Assembly (NCBI GenBank): GCA_944391585.1
Contig: CALXUD010000005.1
Coordinates: forward strand, 1-41,816
Direction of reading: 5' to 3'
Source of the DNA: an uncultured Alphaproteobacteria bacterium
Lineage (GTDB): Bacteria; Pseudomonadota; Alphaproteobacteria; CAAHEQ01; UBA3637
DNA length: 41,816 nt
Every line of letters begins with the position of its first letter. The stretch's first letter is position 1. Positions 33,706 to 41,816 of the stretch are shown in pieces. A program made the position numbers and the translations under genes. A model generated the notes under the pieces. The model did not search any database. It was not told the origin of the DNA and saw nothing but the letters and a program-made list of their open reading frames with translations.

Positions 33706-34062
33706 ATGGCACGTGTTACAGTTGAAGATTGCGTTGCAAAAGTTCCCAATCGTTTTGATTTAGTTTTAATTGCCGCAAATCGCGCAAAAGCATTGGCTTC
33801 CAGCCAACCGACTTTGGATCGCGATAATGATAAAAACACCGTTTTGGCACTACGTGAAATTGAAGAAGGAACCATTGATTTGAATACGGTAAAAGAAGGG
33901 ATCATCATCGGCATGCAAAAATATGTCGGTGCACAAGAAACCGAATCGGATGCCGAAGAAATCAAAGCTGTTGAAGCCGAAATTTTCGGAGATAAACTTT
34001 ACACAGATGCTGAATTTGTTGAATCTGATTCTTTCCAAGTTTTGGATGATTTAAACGCCTAA
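33706..34062 (+). CDS. rpoZ: RNA polymerase omega subunit
   Basis: The 118-aa protein begins [30 protein letters not shown], the invariant omega signature, and continues with [13 protein letters not shown]. The C-terminal 40 residues are acidic. It assists assembly of RNA polymerase and takes part in ppGpp binding. The rsh gene follows after 22 bases, the usual arrangement. Confidence 0.97.
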   Translation: MARVTVEDCVAKVPNRFDLVLIAANRAKALASSQPTLDRDNDKNTVLALREIEEGTIDLNTVKEGIIIGMQKYVGAQETESDAEEIKAVEAEIFGDKLYTDAEFVESDSFQVLDDLNA

Positions 34063-34084
34063 CCAATCAGGGAGGGCTTAATCG

Positions 34085-36223
34085 GTGCTTAGACAATACG
34101 AACTCGTAGAACGCGTTAAATCCTATGACCCCACGGCAGATGAAGAGGCATTAAACCGCGCCTATGTGTTTGCAATGAAGATGCACACGGCACAAAAACG
34201 TGAATCGGGCGATCCTTATATTTCACATCCGGTAGAGGTTGCTGGCATTTTAACGGATTACCGATTGGATGCTGCCACAATTATCACCGCTCTGCTACAC
34301 GATACAGTGGAAGATACTCCTGCTTCTTATGCAGATATTAAATTACTATTCGGTGAAGATGTTGCTAATTTAGTAGAAGGCGTCACGAAACTTTCTAAAG
34401 TTCAAATTCAATCCGAAGCCTCCAAACAAGCGGAAAACTTTCGAAAATTAGTACTGGCCATGAGTCAGGACATCCGTGTTTTGCTCATTAAGCTTGCCGA
34501 CCGCTTACATAATATGCGTACTTTGCATTTTTGCAAAAGTCCGGAAAAGCGCAAACGCATTGCTACTGAAACAATGGAAATTTATGTACCTTTGGCAGAA
34601 CGCATTGGTATGGAACAAATGAAAAACGAACTGGAAGATTTGGCTTTTCAAACCATTCATCCGGAAGCCTATGAATCCATTAAAACACGCTTGGATTTCT
34701 TACGAGAACAAGGAAAAGATAATATCAAAAAAATTATCACCGCCCTCAAAGCAGATTTAAAGGAAAACGGCATTAAAGGCGATGTTTCCGGTCGAGAAAA
34801 ACGCCCTTATTCTATTTGGCGCAAAATGCAAAAACAAAATATTCCCTTTGAACAAATCTGCGATATTATGGCTTTTCGCATCATCGTTTCAACATTGGAA
34901 GATTGCTATAAAGTGCTGGGCGTAATTCACACAAAATATCCTATGATTCCCGGTCGTTACAAAGATTATATTTCCACTCCCAAACCCAATGGTTACAGAT
35001 CCATTCACACCGGCGTTTTAGGACCAACCAAACACCGAATTGAAATTCAAATCCGCACTAAAGAAATGCATGAAGTTGCAGAACTCGGTTTGGCAGCTCA
35101 TTGGCAATATAAACAAGGCGTTCATCGTGATGGTAAGCAATATCGCTGGCTGCGAGATTTACTAGATTTATTGAATCATGCGCAAGATCCGAACGAATTT
35201 TTGGAACACACCAAAATCGCTATGTATCAGGACCAAGTTTTTTGCTTCACTCCGAAAGGTGATTTGATTACCTTGCCTAAAGGGGCTACAGCTTTAGACT
35301 TCGCTTATGCGGTTCATTCCCGAATTGGAGACTCCTGTATCGGTGTCAAAATCAACGGTCGTATTTCACCGGTACGCACAATTTTGCAAAACGGAGATCA
35401 GGTGGATATCATGACATCTAAATCGCAACATCCCTCTCCGGAATGGGAACGGTTTGCGGTTACTGCACGTGCAAAATCTTGCATTCGTCGCTATTTGCGT
35501 GCACAAAAACGAGAGCAATTTATTGAGTTGGGACGTCAAATGTTTGCTAATATGAGCCGTGAAAATGATATCCCTTGGTCAGATAAATCTTTAGAACCGT
35601 TTTTAGCTGATTTTAAACAAAACACAATCGATGATTTACTAGCCGCCGTCGGCGAAGGGTTAATTCCTTTTACGGAAGTTTTCCGAAAAATACATCCGGA
35701 ACACAAACTCCGACTAAAAAAGGCTATTTCTATTTTCAAAAAATCGCGCAAACCACTGACTGAAAACGACACGAAAACGCCAATTAAAGGTTTAATTCCG
35801 GGCATTTCACTCAGTTATGCTAAATGTTGCCATCCGATTGTCGGGGATGCAATTACCGGTATCGTTACCACCGGAAAAGGTATTACCATTCACACCAAAG
35901 ATTGTGATGTTCTGAAAAAATTCAAAGATGAGCCGGAACGTTGGTTGGATGTCGAGTGGAATCGAGAGTTGATGAAAGATAAACGCTTGCCTGTTCGAAT
36001 CAAATTGTCCTTATCTGATCGTCCCGGAGCTTTAACCGAAGTACTGAATATTTTAGCTCGTTATAATTCTAATGTTGAAAACTTAAACACATTGGATCGG
36101 AGCGGCGATTGGACTGATGTAAATATGGATATTAGCGTGCTGGATACCAATCAACTGGATTCTATTTTAAATGATTTAAATAGCTTGAAAATTGTTTCCA
36201 ATGCTCATCGACTGAAATTATAA
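34085..36223 (+). CDS. rsh: Bifunctional (p)ppGpp synthetase/hydrolase (RelA/SpoT homologue)
   Basis: The 712-aa protein has all Rsh domains in order: HD hydrolase (His72-Asp73 with Glu76-Asp77 in LLHDTVEDT), synthetase (about 235-350, RYKDYISTPKPNGYRSIHT and IEIQIRTKEMHEVAELGLAAHW), TGS (about 385-445), a zinc-finger/helical part with CCHP, and C-terminal ACT (about 635-710). The hydrolase motif is intact, so it should both make and degrade the alarmone. The start is GTG at 34085, with GGGAGGG before it. It is the only long Rsh in the window and converges with the PAS gene, 21 bases apart. Confidence 0.97.
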   Translation: MLRQYELVERVKSYDPTADEEALNRAYVFAMKMHTAQKRESGDPYISHPVEVAGILTDYRLDAATIITALLHDTVEDTPASYADIKLLFGEDVANLVEGVTKLSKVQIQSEASKQAENFRKLVLAMSQDIRVLLIKLADRLHNMRTLHFCKSPEKRKRIATETMEIYVPLAERIGMEQMKNELEDLAFQTIHPEAYESIKTRLDFLREQGKDNIKKIITALKADLKENGIKGDVSGREKRPYSIWRKMQKQNIPFEQICDIMAFRIIVSTLEDCYKVLGVIHTKYPMIPGRYKDYISTPKPNGYRSIHTGVLGPTKHRIEIQIRTKEMHEVAELGLAAHWQYKQGVHRDGKQYRWLRDLLDLLNHAQDPNEFLEHTKIAMYQDQVFCFTPKGDLITLPKGATALDFAYAVHSRIGDSCIGVKINGRISPVRTILQNGDQVDIMTSKSQHPSPEWERFAVTARAKSCIRRYLRAQKREQFIELGRQMFANMSRENDIPWSDKSLEPFLADFKQNTIDDLLAAVGEGLIPFTEVFRKIHPEHKLRLKKAISIFKKSRKPLTENDTKTPIKGLIPGISLSYAKCCHPIVGDAITGIVTTGKGITIHTKDCDVLKKFKDEPERWLDVEWNRELMKDKRLPVRIKLSLSDRPGALTEVLNILARYNSNVENLNTLDRSGDWTDVNMDISVLDTNQLDSILNDLNSLKIVSNAHRLKL

Positions 36224-36244
36224 AATTTACCGAAATGAAAAAGA

Positions 36245-37366
36245 CTATACATTTTCTGTATCAGCTGAATAAATTGTTTTATCTTCATCCACAAACAAAA
36301 CACTGCCTTGCGAATAAGGAATCAATAAACGCCTTATAATTCGATTGTTGGGTAAATAAATCAATTCTTCGGTCGCATGCACTAATAAAGAAAATCGATC
36401 TGCCTGCTCTTTTTTATACTGCGCAAAATCTTTCACTTGCGGCAGAAAACCTTTTTCTTGCAATTTATTTAAGTATGCATCAAAAGACGGCTCTTTTTTC
36501 AACCAATATGTTTCTAAATGCCATAACTCCGAAAAGGCTTTATTAAAGAAAATCATCTTGCCATGTGCATCAAATAAACACACCCCGGCTGACAATTCTT
36601 TCAATACACCTCGATTGGCTTTTAACGCATCCGCCAACAAGTTTTCTAAATTTTCTTCTCGTGTCGTATCTTGCGCATATTGTAAAATGAGCGATTGATT
36701 AATTAAATCCGGAATCACTACCTCCTTCCAACGCAATGTGGAATTCTCTTCCAAACTTTCCAATCGCTGACATGCCGTGTTTTTGAATAATATATCTCGT
36801 GCCCCATTTGTCAACATCACCGGCAAATGTAATGCATTTAATAAAGTTGTAAGCTGAGCGATACGCTCTCTGGCCTTTTCCAATTCTGCTTGTTTTTCCG
36901 CCTGCTGAAATTTTTGTTCGGCAATATTTTGCGCCCATAAAATAACCGCCGGCCGATTTCCGGAAGAAAGAACCATGCCCCGCAACCGAAAAATAGCCGA
37001 TTCCACTTCACCGCGCACAATAATATCAAAACGCTGTTGATATTTTTCTAATCGCTCAAAAGCCTGCTTTAAAACAATTTTATCCGATGCATTTAACACA
37101 TCTAAAACCGATTTTAATGAAACCTGCTCATCAGCTAAATTAAATAAAATCCGAAATCTAGCTGAACAAACCCATTCTTCTCGTTGCTTCCCCATAGGCA
37201 ACACATGAGATAAAAAACCCTCCGGCGCCACATTCAACGAATCTTCCAACACAGCTACCTGATCCAATAAAAAACTTTCCTGACGTTTGTATTTCAAAAC
37301 CAAAATCACACAAACCAACAAGCCGATAAAAACCCCACCGTAAAACCAAAATAAAACGGATTCCAT
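36245..37366 (-). CDS. Membrane-anchored PAS-domain protein without a kinase domain
   Basis: The 373-aa protein has an N-terminal membrane helix (about 5-26), a PAS-like region, a coiled coil (about 160-185, AEQKFQQAEKQAELEKARERIAQL), and a C-terminal PAS_7-type domain (LKELSAGVCLFDAHGKMIFFNKAFSELW). In larger alphaproteobacterial histidine kinases the same order is followed by HisKA and HATPase, but here the frame ends after SQGSVLFVDEDKTIYSADTENV. The first base of its start codon is the last of the comM stop. It may be a truncated kinase or a sensor that acts by protein contact. Confidence 0.82.
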   Translation of the reverse strand: MESVLFWFYGGVFIGLLVCVILVLKYKRQESFLLDQVAVLEDSLNVAPEGFLSHVLPMGKQREEWVCSARFRILFNLADEQVSLKSVLDVLNASDKIVLKQAFERLEKYQQRFDIIVRGEVESAIFRLRGMVLSSGNRPAVILWAQNIAEQKFQQAEKQAELEKARERIAQLTTLLNALHLPVMLTNGARDILFKNTACQRLESLEENSTLRWKEVVIPDLINQSLILQYAQDTTREENLENLLADALKANRGVLKELSAGVCLFDAHGKMIFFNKAFSELWHLETYWLKKEPSFDAYLNKLQEKGFLPQVKDFAQYKKEQADRFSLLVHATEELIYLPNNRIIRRLLIPYSQGSVLFVDEDKTIYSADTENV

Positions 37367-38871
37367 TAACTGCCTCCGTTTATTTTACGATACGATAGTG
37401 CTTCAGAAATATGTGCTGTTTCAATTCGCTCAGACTGCTCTAAATCCGCAATGGTCCGCGCTACTCGAATCATGCGATGATACCCGCGCGCAGATAGCAT
37501 CATTTTTTCCGCTGCTTTAATTAACAACGCTTTGGCAGGCTCAGATAAAAGGGCAATTTCTTCCAATAACTTTCCATCTGCTTCAGCATTTTTAGCAATC
37601 GGTAATCCCTCAAACCGATGCCGGCCAAACTCAATTGCCCGCAATACGCGCGCTCGAATAACTTCAGAAGCCTCGCCGCCACCTTGCCCTAATTCCCAAG
37701 GCGCCACCGCCGGCACATCAACCTGTAAATCAATCCGATCCAATAACGGCCCCGAAATTTTGGATTGATATTCTGCCGCACATTTCGGCGCCCGCGCACA
37801 TTGATGACCGGCTATTCCCAAATAGCCACATTTACATGGATTCATCGCTGCCACTAATTGAAAACGTGCCGGATAAATCACATGACGATTAGCGCGTGCC
37901 ACCGATACCCGCCCCGTTTCCAACGGTTGACGTAATGCTTCCAGTGTCGTCCGATTAAATTCCGGCAATTCATCTAAAAACAAAATGCCGCGATGCGCTA
38001 AAGATACCTCTCCCGGACGCGCCTTTAATCCACCACCCACCATCGCCGGTGTAGAGGCCGAATGGTGCGGATCACGAAACGGACGATTTACCACCAAACG
38101 CCCCTCTTTTAATAACCCCGCGACAGAATAAATTTTACTGATTTCTAAAATATCCTCGCTGTTCAGCGGCGGCAAAATAGACGGTAAACGTGCCGCCATC
38201 ATGGATTTACCTGACCCAGGAGGACCAATCATTAACACATTATGTCCGCCAACAGCGGCAATTTCTAATGCCCGCTTAGCCGTTTCCTGCCCCTTAATAT
38301 CTTTAAAATCCAAAAAAGAATCGGTCGCTAAATCTGTTTTTCGCTCCGGATACGGCAACGGCTGAAGACCTTTTAAATGATTTAATAAAGCAGTTAAATC
38401 TCCTGCTCCCAAAATTGTGTCATTTCCCGACCATAACGCTTCATTTGCCTGAGTATCGGCACAAATAAACCCTCTGTCCGCTCCTTTAGCCGCAACAGCT
38501 GCCGGCAAAATGCCGGATACCGCCCGAATAGAAGCATCTAATCCCAATTCCCCCATCACAATATAGGGTTCAATATCAGCGGGCTTTAAAACGCCCATCG
38601 CAGCCATCAATCCTAAAGCAATCGGCAAATCATAATGCGTTCCTTCTTTGACCACGTCGGCCGGCGCCAAATTTACTGTAATACGCTTTGCGGGAAGAGA
38701 AAGACCAATGGAATGCAAAGCAGCCCGAATCCTCTCTTTACTTTCGGCAACGGCTTTATCAGCCAAGCCCACAATCGTAAAAGCCGGCAATCCGTCCGAA
38801 ACCTGCACTTCGGTTTTAATTTCTAAAACCTCAATTCCTTCAAAAGCAACCGTATACGTTTTGGCAAACAT
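37366..38871 (-). CDS. comM: YifB/ComM-family AAA+ helicase (Mg-chelatase-like)
   Basis: The 501-aa protein has an N-terminal Lon-like/ChlI domain (1-160), Walker A GPPGSGKSMMAARLP, Walker B LFLDELPEF, the insertion with CKCGY ... CAR and LLDRIDLQVDVPAV, and a C-terminal Mg-chelatase domain (SARGYHRMIRVARTIADLE). In Vibrio and others ComM is a branch-migration helicase in natural transformation; most proteobacteria carry it. A pilus-assembly ATPase is about 36 kb away in this window, so a DNA-uptake role is possible but unproven. Confidence 0.95.
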   Translation of the reverse strand: MFAKTYTVAFEGIEVLEIKTEVQVSDGLPAFTIVGLADKAVAESKERIRAALHSIGLSLPAKRITVNLAPADVVKEGTHYDLPIALGLMAAMGVLKPADIEPYIVMGELGLDASIRAVSGILPAAVAAKGADRGFICADTQANEALWSGNDTILGAGDLTALLNHLKGLQPLPYPERKTDLATDSFLDFKDIKGQETAKRALEIAAVGGHNVLMIGPPGSGKSMMAARLPSILPPLNSEDILEISKIYSVAGLLKEGRLVVNRPFRDPHHSASTPAMVGGGLKARPGEVSLAHRGILFLDELPEFNRTTLEALRQPLETGRVSVARANRHVIYPARFQLVAAMNPCKCGYLGIAGHQCARAPKCAAEYQSKISGPLLDRIDLQVDVPAVAPWELGQGGGEASEVIRARVLRAIEFGRHRFEGLPIAKNAEADGKLLEEIALLSEPAKALLIKAAEKMMLSARGYHRMIRVARTIADLEQSERIETAHISEALSYRKINGGS

Positions 38872-39447
38872 TTACCACCGCGGAATATTGTTATCCGAGC
38901 GCCATTGGCGTGTCGGATAATCAGACGGCCGATCTAAATCTTCCGAACCGGCGAAATGCGGTGCATACCGCAATTGTACATAGCCTAATTTTTCATAAGA
39001 TTGAATGCAGGTCAAATCCGTGTTCATACAACGCACTAAATCGCGGCCTTGCGGATGTTGCAACACCACCACACAATGAATCATATCTTGCGACACACGC
39101 ACCTGATCTGCCGGCATTATAGGCATTTCCTGGATTTCCGATTGAACCGGGGCCTGCGCCACGGGCTGTTCAATTTCCATTTCGCCCATCATAACCACCT
39201 CAGCCATCATTGGAACATCTTGATAATACACCATCGGCACGCTGGTTAATGTTGTGTAATAAGGGGTAATCGTTGGCACGGCAGGTTCAGCCACCACAAC
39301 AGGTTCCACCATCGCCCGTTCTTCAACTTTTTGAACCACAGGCGCCTTAACCGGACGAGAAACTTCACGAATAACAGTATATTCTTTTGGTTGTTTAACA
39401 CAACAAGCCGCCAAGAAACCACATAAAACCAAAGCAAAATAACGCAT
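38872..39447 (-). CDS. Lipoprotein of unknown function upstream of comM
   Basis: Start is at 39447: GAGGA stands six bases before this ATG; an in-frame ATG two codons upstream and one at 39486 are less well placed. The signal peptide ends in lipobox LAAC (Cys15). The mature part is a 100-residue Pro/Val/Glu/Met linker, then a small domain with three cysteines (IHCVVVLQHP, VRCMNTDLTC) and NNIPRW at the end. Its stop codon touches the comM ATG, so translation is coupled. The linker style resembles that of the periplasmic protein at 19125-19943, suggesting a similar envelope-spanning design. Confidence 0.8.
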   Translation of the reverse strand: MRYFALVLCGFLAACCVKQPKEYTVIREVSRPVKAPVVQKVEERAMVEPVVVAEPAVPTITPYYTTLTSVPMVYYQDVPMMAEVVMMGEMEIEQPVAQAPVQSEIQEMPIMPADQVRVSQDMIHCVVVLQHPQGRDLVRCMNTDLTCIQSYEKLGYVQLRYAPHFAGSEDLDRPSDYPTRQWRSDNNIPRW

Positions 39448-39456
39448 ATGCATCCT

Positions 39457-39474
39457 CTTTATCAATTGATAAAG
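39457..39474. promoter_or_regulatory. 18-bp perfect palindrome, likely operator
   Basis: CTTTATCAATTGATAAAG is a perfect palindrome. It lies between the -10 box (39477-39482) and the ribosome-binding site of the lipoprotein-comM-PAS operon, over the expected transcription start. It could bind a dimeric regulator; which one is unknown. Confidence 0.65.
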
Positions 39475-39476
39475 CA

Positions 39477-39505
39477 AGTATAACAAATTTTTTGCTAAAA
39501 CAAAA
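39477..39505 (-). promoter_or_regulatory. Promoter of the lipoprotein-comM-PAS operon
   Basis: A good -10, TATACT, has only weak -35 candidates (TTGTTT at 15 bases, TTTTGT at 17), which could mean activator dependence. Confidence 0.5.
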
Positions 39506-39540
39506 GCCTTTTTAACGAAAAAAATATTTTTTTATACCTG

Positions 39541-40713
39541 TTAACCCTGATGCTTTTGGGCCACCTGTTCTGCAAGCCGATTCAACGCTTCAAAACCGGT
39601 GTCTTTCGGATACCCTTTTATCAAAACAGGATCTAAAACCGGAACATTTTTCAAATTTGGGATTAAATTCATTACTTGTGCCGCAATTTGAGTGCCCCAA
39701 CTGTATGAACCAATCAAACCGACATATTGAACCGATGGACGCAACACATTCAATAAACAAAGTGGCTCCATCACCATCGGATGCGGTCCTGTCAAAACAG
39801 TCGGCGAAGCCACAATGATCCCTTTGGCATCTACTAAATCATTAGCCAGCCCCGTCACATCCAAATGCACCGCATCATAGCGCTTTACTTGAATCCCTTT
39901 GGACTCCACCTGTTTTTGCAGATAATCCGCCATTGCATCTGTTGAACCATACATAGACACCGACAAAAGAATCATTTTATTTTCTTTTTGAGAAACCCAC
40001 TTACGATATAAATCAATAATGAATTTGGGTTCTTTATAAACAGGTCCATGACTGGGTGCAATAATTGCCGGATTCAATGCTTCCACCTTATCCAAATACT
40101 TTTGCCATACCCGCGCATACGGCATCATAATTTCGCTGTAATACGCTTTAGCCAATGGCACCACTGAATCAGTTCCGTCCCAAAACAAATCGTAATTCGT
40201 CATATGCGCGCCAAAAAAATCCGTTGTAAACAAAATTCGTTCCTCTTTCATCCACGCAAACATCGTATCCGGCCAATGAACCCACGGCATCATCATAAAT
40301 TGTAATGTCTTATCCCCTAACGACAACACATCGCCTTCTCCTACAATCTGATAGCGACTTTTGTCAATCGGCAAAAATTCAGAGGTAATATCCACACATT
40401 TTTGATTGGTTACCACCTTGGCTTGCGGGAATAACATTAATAATTCCGGCAACGCTCCCGTATGATCCTGTTCTCCGTGATTCGCCACAATGTAATCCAA
40501 TTTTTCAATACCCAATTCTTTTAATTTAGAGACCAATTCCGCATGACATGGCGGATACACCGTATCAATTAAAGCTGTTTTTTCAGATCCTTTAATTAAA
40601 AAAGCATTATAACTGGTTCCTTCGGACAAGTTCATCAACTGGTCAAACAAAAGCCGATGCTTATCTTTTGATCCAACGGAATAAATACCGGGAACCATCT
40701 GTTGAATAGACAT
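39541..40713 (-). CDS. Flavodiiron protein (A-type oxygen/nitric-oxide reductase)
   Basis: The start is at 40713 (AAGGAG before it); the upstream extension to 40914 is inside the neighbouring gene and not homologous. The 390-aa protein has an N-terminal metallo-beta-lactamase-like diiron domain (His79, Glu81, Asp83, His84 in HGEQDHTG; further ligands in MPWVHWPD, TTDFFGAH and PSHGPV) and a C-terminal flavodoxin domain (SVSMYGSTDAMADYL). It reduces O2 to water or NO to N2O, which protects anaerobes. Partner rubredoxin is not encoded here. It follows the membrane-protein gene in the same operon. Confidence 0.95.
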   Translation of the reverse strand: MSIQQMVPGIYSVGSKDKHRLLFDQLMNLSEGTSYNAFLIKGSEKTALIDTVYPPCHAELVSKLKELGIEKLDYIVANHGEQDHTGALPELLMLFPQAKVVTNQKCVDITSEFLPIDKSRYQIVGEGDVLSLGDKTLQFMMMPWVHWPDTMFAWMKEERILFTTDFFGAHMTNYDLFWDGTDSVVPLAKAYYSEIMMPYARVWQKYLDKVEALNPAIIAPSHGPVYKEPKFIIDLYRKWVSQKENKMILLSVSMYGSTDAMADYLQKQVESKGIQVKRYDAVHLDVTGLANDLVDAKGIIVASPTVLTGPHPMVMEPLCLLNVLRPSVQYVGLIGSYSWGTQIAAQVMNLIPNLKNVPVLDPVLIKGYPKDTGFEALNRLAEQVAQKHQG

Positions 40714-40732
40714 ATTTTCTCCTTCTTCGTTT

Positions 40733-41575
40733 TTATTTTTCACGGAAAACAACATCCAACACAACGGGCTGTTTTCCATCCGTGCGCACTCGTTTGCCAA
40801 AGCGCACTTCTTTGCATCCTTTTTGACGCGGGTGAAATTGCACACATGCCCGCGCCGCCACAAAATACTCACCCGCCGGCAAATGATCCAACACAAACTG
40901 CCCGTCTGGTCCAATCTGCCCTTTAAAATGCGTTTTCCAAACGCGTTTATCCGCAGGCTTTAAATTTTCTCGCCCAGCCCAATTGCGGTTGAACCATTCT
41001 CTGGAATATGCCGTTACCGGATTAGCAAATACTTCAGCATGCCGAATCACCGGTAAAAAAGAACTCTCATGCGCATCAACAGTTATCTCTTTCGGACGCG
41101 GTCCACGCATATCGTCCGGTGCAACGGAACGAAAATTTTCTGGGCGATGATACCGACGATGAACTCGTACATTCATATCCTCATTAAGTCGACCATGAAT
41201 CCGCTGAGAACCTGTTACCAAATAAGGCGCATACTCATCTGGAATATACGGTGCTACTCTATTCTTTTCCGTCAAACAACAAGAGCGAACAGACATCTGA
41301 GATTGATGACCATATATGGATTTAAAGTGCGCATGCGGATATAACCATAAATGTACACCATATCCGATTAATAACATACAAAACATTCCTAAAACAAAAA
41401 TACCCAATAACTTTACGACTCCGCAAGAACAACAACTTTTTTCCGACGGATTCTTTATTTTAGATTCAACAACCGGTTTTTGTTTTAAAGCAGCGGAACT
41501 CTTTTGAGCCGACTGATTTCCCGAAGTAGATACAGTCTTTTTTTTTGATGATTTTTGAATACGTAATTGAGCCAT
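40733..41575 (-). CDS. Single-pass membrane protein with C-terminal beta-sandwich domain
   Basis: The 280-aa protein has a basic, Ser/Lys-rich cytoplasmic start (about 48 aa), a cysteine group SCCSCG just before a membrane helix (about 52-77), and a periplasmic part ending in a carboxypeptidase-regulatory-like domain (GQIGPDGQFVLDHLPAGEYFVAARACVQF). GGAGG lies five bases before the ATG. It is the first gene of an operon with the flavodiiron protein, 19 bases apart. I do not recognise a specific family. Confidence 0.78.
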   Translation of the reverse strand: MAQLRIQKSSKKKTVSTSGNQSAQKSSAALKQKPVVESKIKNPSEKSCCSCGVVKLLGIFVLGMFCMLLIGYGVHLWLYPHAHFKSIYGHQSQMSVRSCCLTEKNRVAPYIPDEYAPYLVTGSQRIHGRLNEDMNVRVHRRYHRPENFRSVAPDDMRGPRPKEITVDAHESSFLPVIRHAEVFANPVTAYSREWFNRNWAGRENLKPADKRVWKTHFKGQIGPDGQFVLDHLPAGEYFVAARACVQFHPRQKGCKEVRFGKRVRTDGKQPVVLDVVFREK

Positions 41576-41593
41576 AAAAGCCTCCTTTTCTTT

Positions 41594-41622
41594 ACTTTAT
41601 CTTGTTTTAAAGATTCTGTCAA
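41594..41622 (-). promoter_or_regulatory. Promoter of the membrane protein and flavodiiron operon
   Basis: Perfect TTGACA, 17-base spacer, TAAAGT. It gives a leader of about 12 bases before the GGAGG ribosome-binding site. Confidence 0.7.
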
Positions 41623-41682
41623 GATTGCTCGGCTCAAAAAAAGTTTCATTTTGGCTTCTTTTTTCCCAAAAATACTTTCAAG

Positions 41683-41711
41683 TTGTTAAAAATAAGATTT
41701 TATGTTATAAG
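41683..41711 (+). promoter_or_regulatory. Promoter of the gene at 41746
   Basis: TTGTTA, 17-base spacer, TATAAG. It would give a leader of about 28 bases. Confidence 0.6.
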
Positions 41712-41745
41712 AAGCCTATCATTAACTTTGATAAGGAGTTTTTTT

Positions 41746-41816
41746 ATGTTATTATCAACCTTAAACAATCGGCGTTTTTCCCCTTTACTGGCTTCCCAAT
41801 TTTTATCGGCCTTAAA
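41746..41816 (+). CDS. Start of an MFS transporter / acyltransferase-type protein, cut by the window end
   Basis: Only 23 codons are present. AAGGAG lies seven bases before the ATG. The sequence LNNRRFSPLLASQFLSALK resembles the N-terminus of LplT-type MFS transporters and their acyltransferase fusions (typical pattern 'RFxPLFLTQFLGAFNDN'), involved in lysophospholipid uptake and repair. The call rests on this short stretch only. Confidence 0.45.
   Translation, partial: MLLSTLNNRRFSPLLASQFLSAL

Noticed and set aside
39518-39533. A/T palindrome AAAAAAATATTTTTTT after the flavodiiron gene as terminator
   Set aside because: It has no GC in the stem, so it would be too weak as an intrinsic terminator; similar runs occur by chance in such A/T-rich gaps.
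40714-40914. 67-residue N-terminal extension of the flavodiiron protein
   Set aside because: It lies inside the upstream gene in another frame, and a good ribosome-binding site (AAGGAG) marks the internal start at 40713.
1-41816. Horizontal-transfer island, prophage or CRISPR array
   Set aside because: No integrase, transposase, phage gene, attachment-site repeat next to a tRNA, or regularly spaced repeats were seen; gene content and base composition are even.

Overview
The window is a chromosomal segment of a Gram-negative alphaproteobacterium with a low-GC, A/T-rich genome. Supporting signs are lipid A and Kdo genes (lpxC, kdsB), an outer-membrane lipoprotein and periplasmic protein repertoire, the hpf-ptsN and rpoZ-rsh gene pairs, a TIGR01459-type HAD hydrolase next to inorganic pyrophosphatase, and an alphaproteobacterial PAS_7-type sensor fragment. 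A flavodiiron protein and a small protein resembling the tail of anaerobic ribonucleotide reductase point to a microaerobic or anaerobic, possibly gut-associated, lifestyle; that placement is inference. I see no tRNA, rRNA, CRISPR array, transposase, prophage or plasmid gene. No gene-free stretch exceeds 300 bases; the longest gaps (about 170-180 bases) are divergent promoter regions.

Layout. 1-2.7 kb: the 3' part of a PilB/GspE-type ATPase gene (cut by the window edge) and its GspF/PilR-type membrane partner. 2.8-5.4 kb (minus): an infC-led operon that continues into a small lipoprotein and two cysteine-rich secreted or unusual proteins. 5.4-9 kb: a degenerate DsbD/ScsB-like membrane protein, rnhA with a 61-aa NrdD-tail-like protein, and hpf-ptsN. 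9-14.5 kb: hemW, an LpoA-like lipoprotein, rsmI-yraN-BON lipoprotein, and an ankyrin-repeat protein. 14.5-20.7 kb: lpxC, a membrane-anchored M23 endopeptidase, an M16 peptidase with rnhB, a periplasmic protein and rsmE. 20.7-25.9 kb: an unusual HATPase-receiver-PP2C phosphatase, two unrecognised genes transcribed divergently from it, and a nitronate-monooxygenase-like enzyme. 26-30.1 kb: htpX-lemA facing ppa-HAD-HIT-kdsB. 30.1-36.2 kb: metG-pyrD-like-prepilin operon and rpoZ-rsh. 36.2-41.8 kb: lipoprotein-comM-PAS operon, flavodiiron protein with a membrane protein, and the first 71 bases of what looks like an MFS/acyltransferase gene.

Promoters are easy to read here: many intergenic regions hold a sigma70-like -35/-10 pair with a 17-base spacer, and most genes have clear GGAG-type ribosome-binding sites. 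Against that background, a few genes stand out because the predicted transcript starts at or just before the ATG with no ribosome-binding site (5456, 15698, 22770), and infC appears to start at AUU. Most of the window is housekeeping. The more unusual content is the cysteine-rich operon tail, the NrdD-tail mini-protein, the PyrD homologue with an altered catalytic motif, the permuted HATPase-REC-PP2C protein with its unknown divergent neighbours, and the orphan prepilin.
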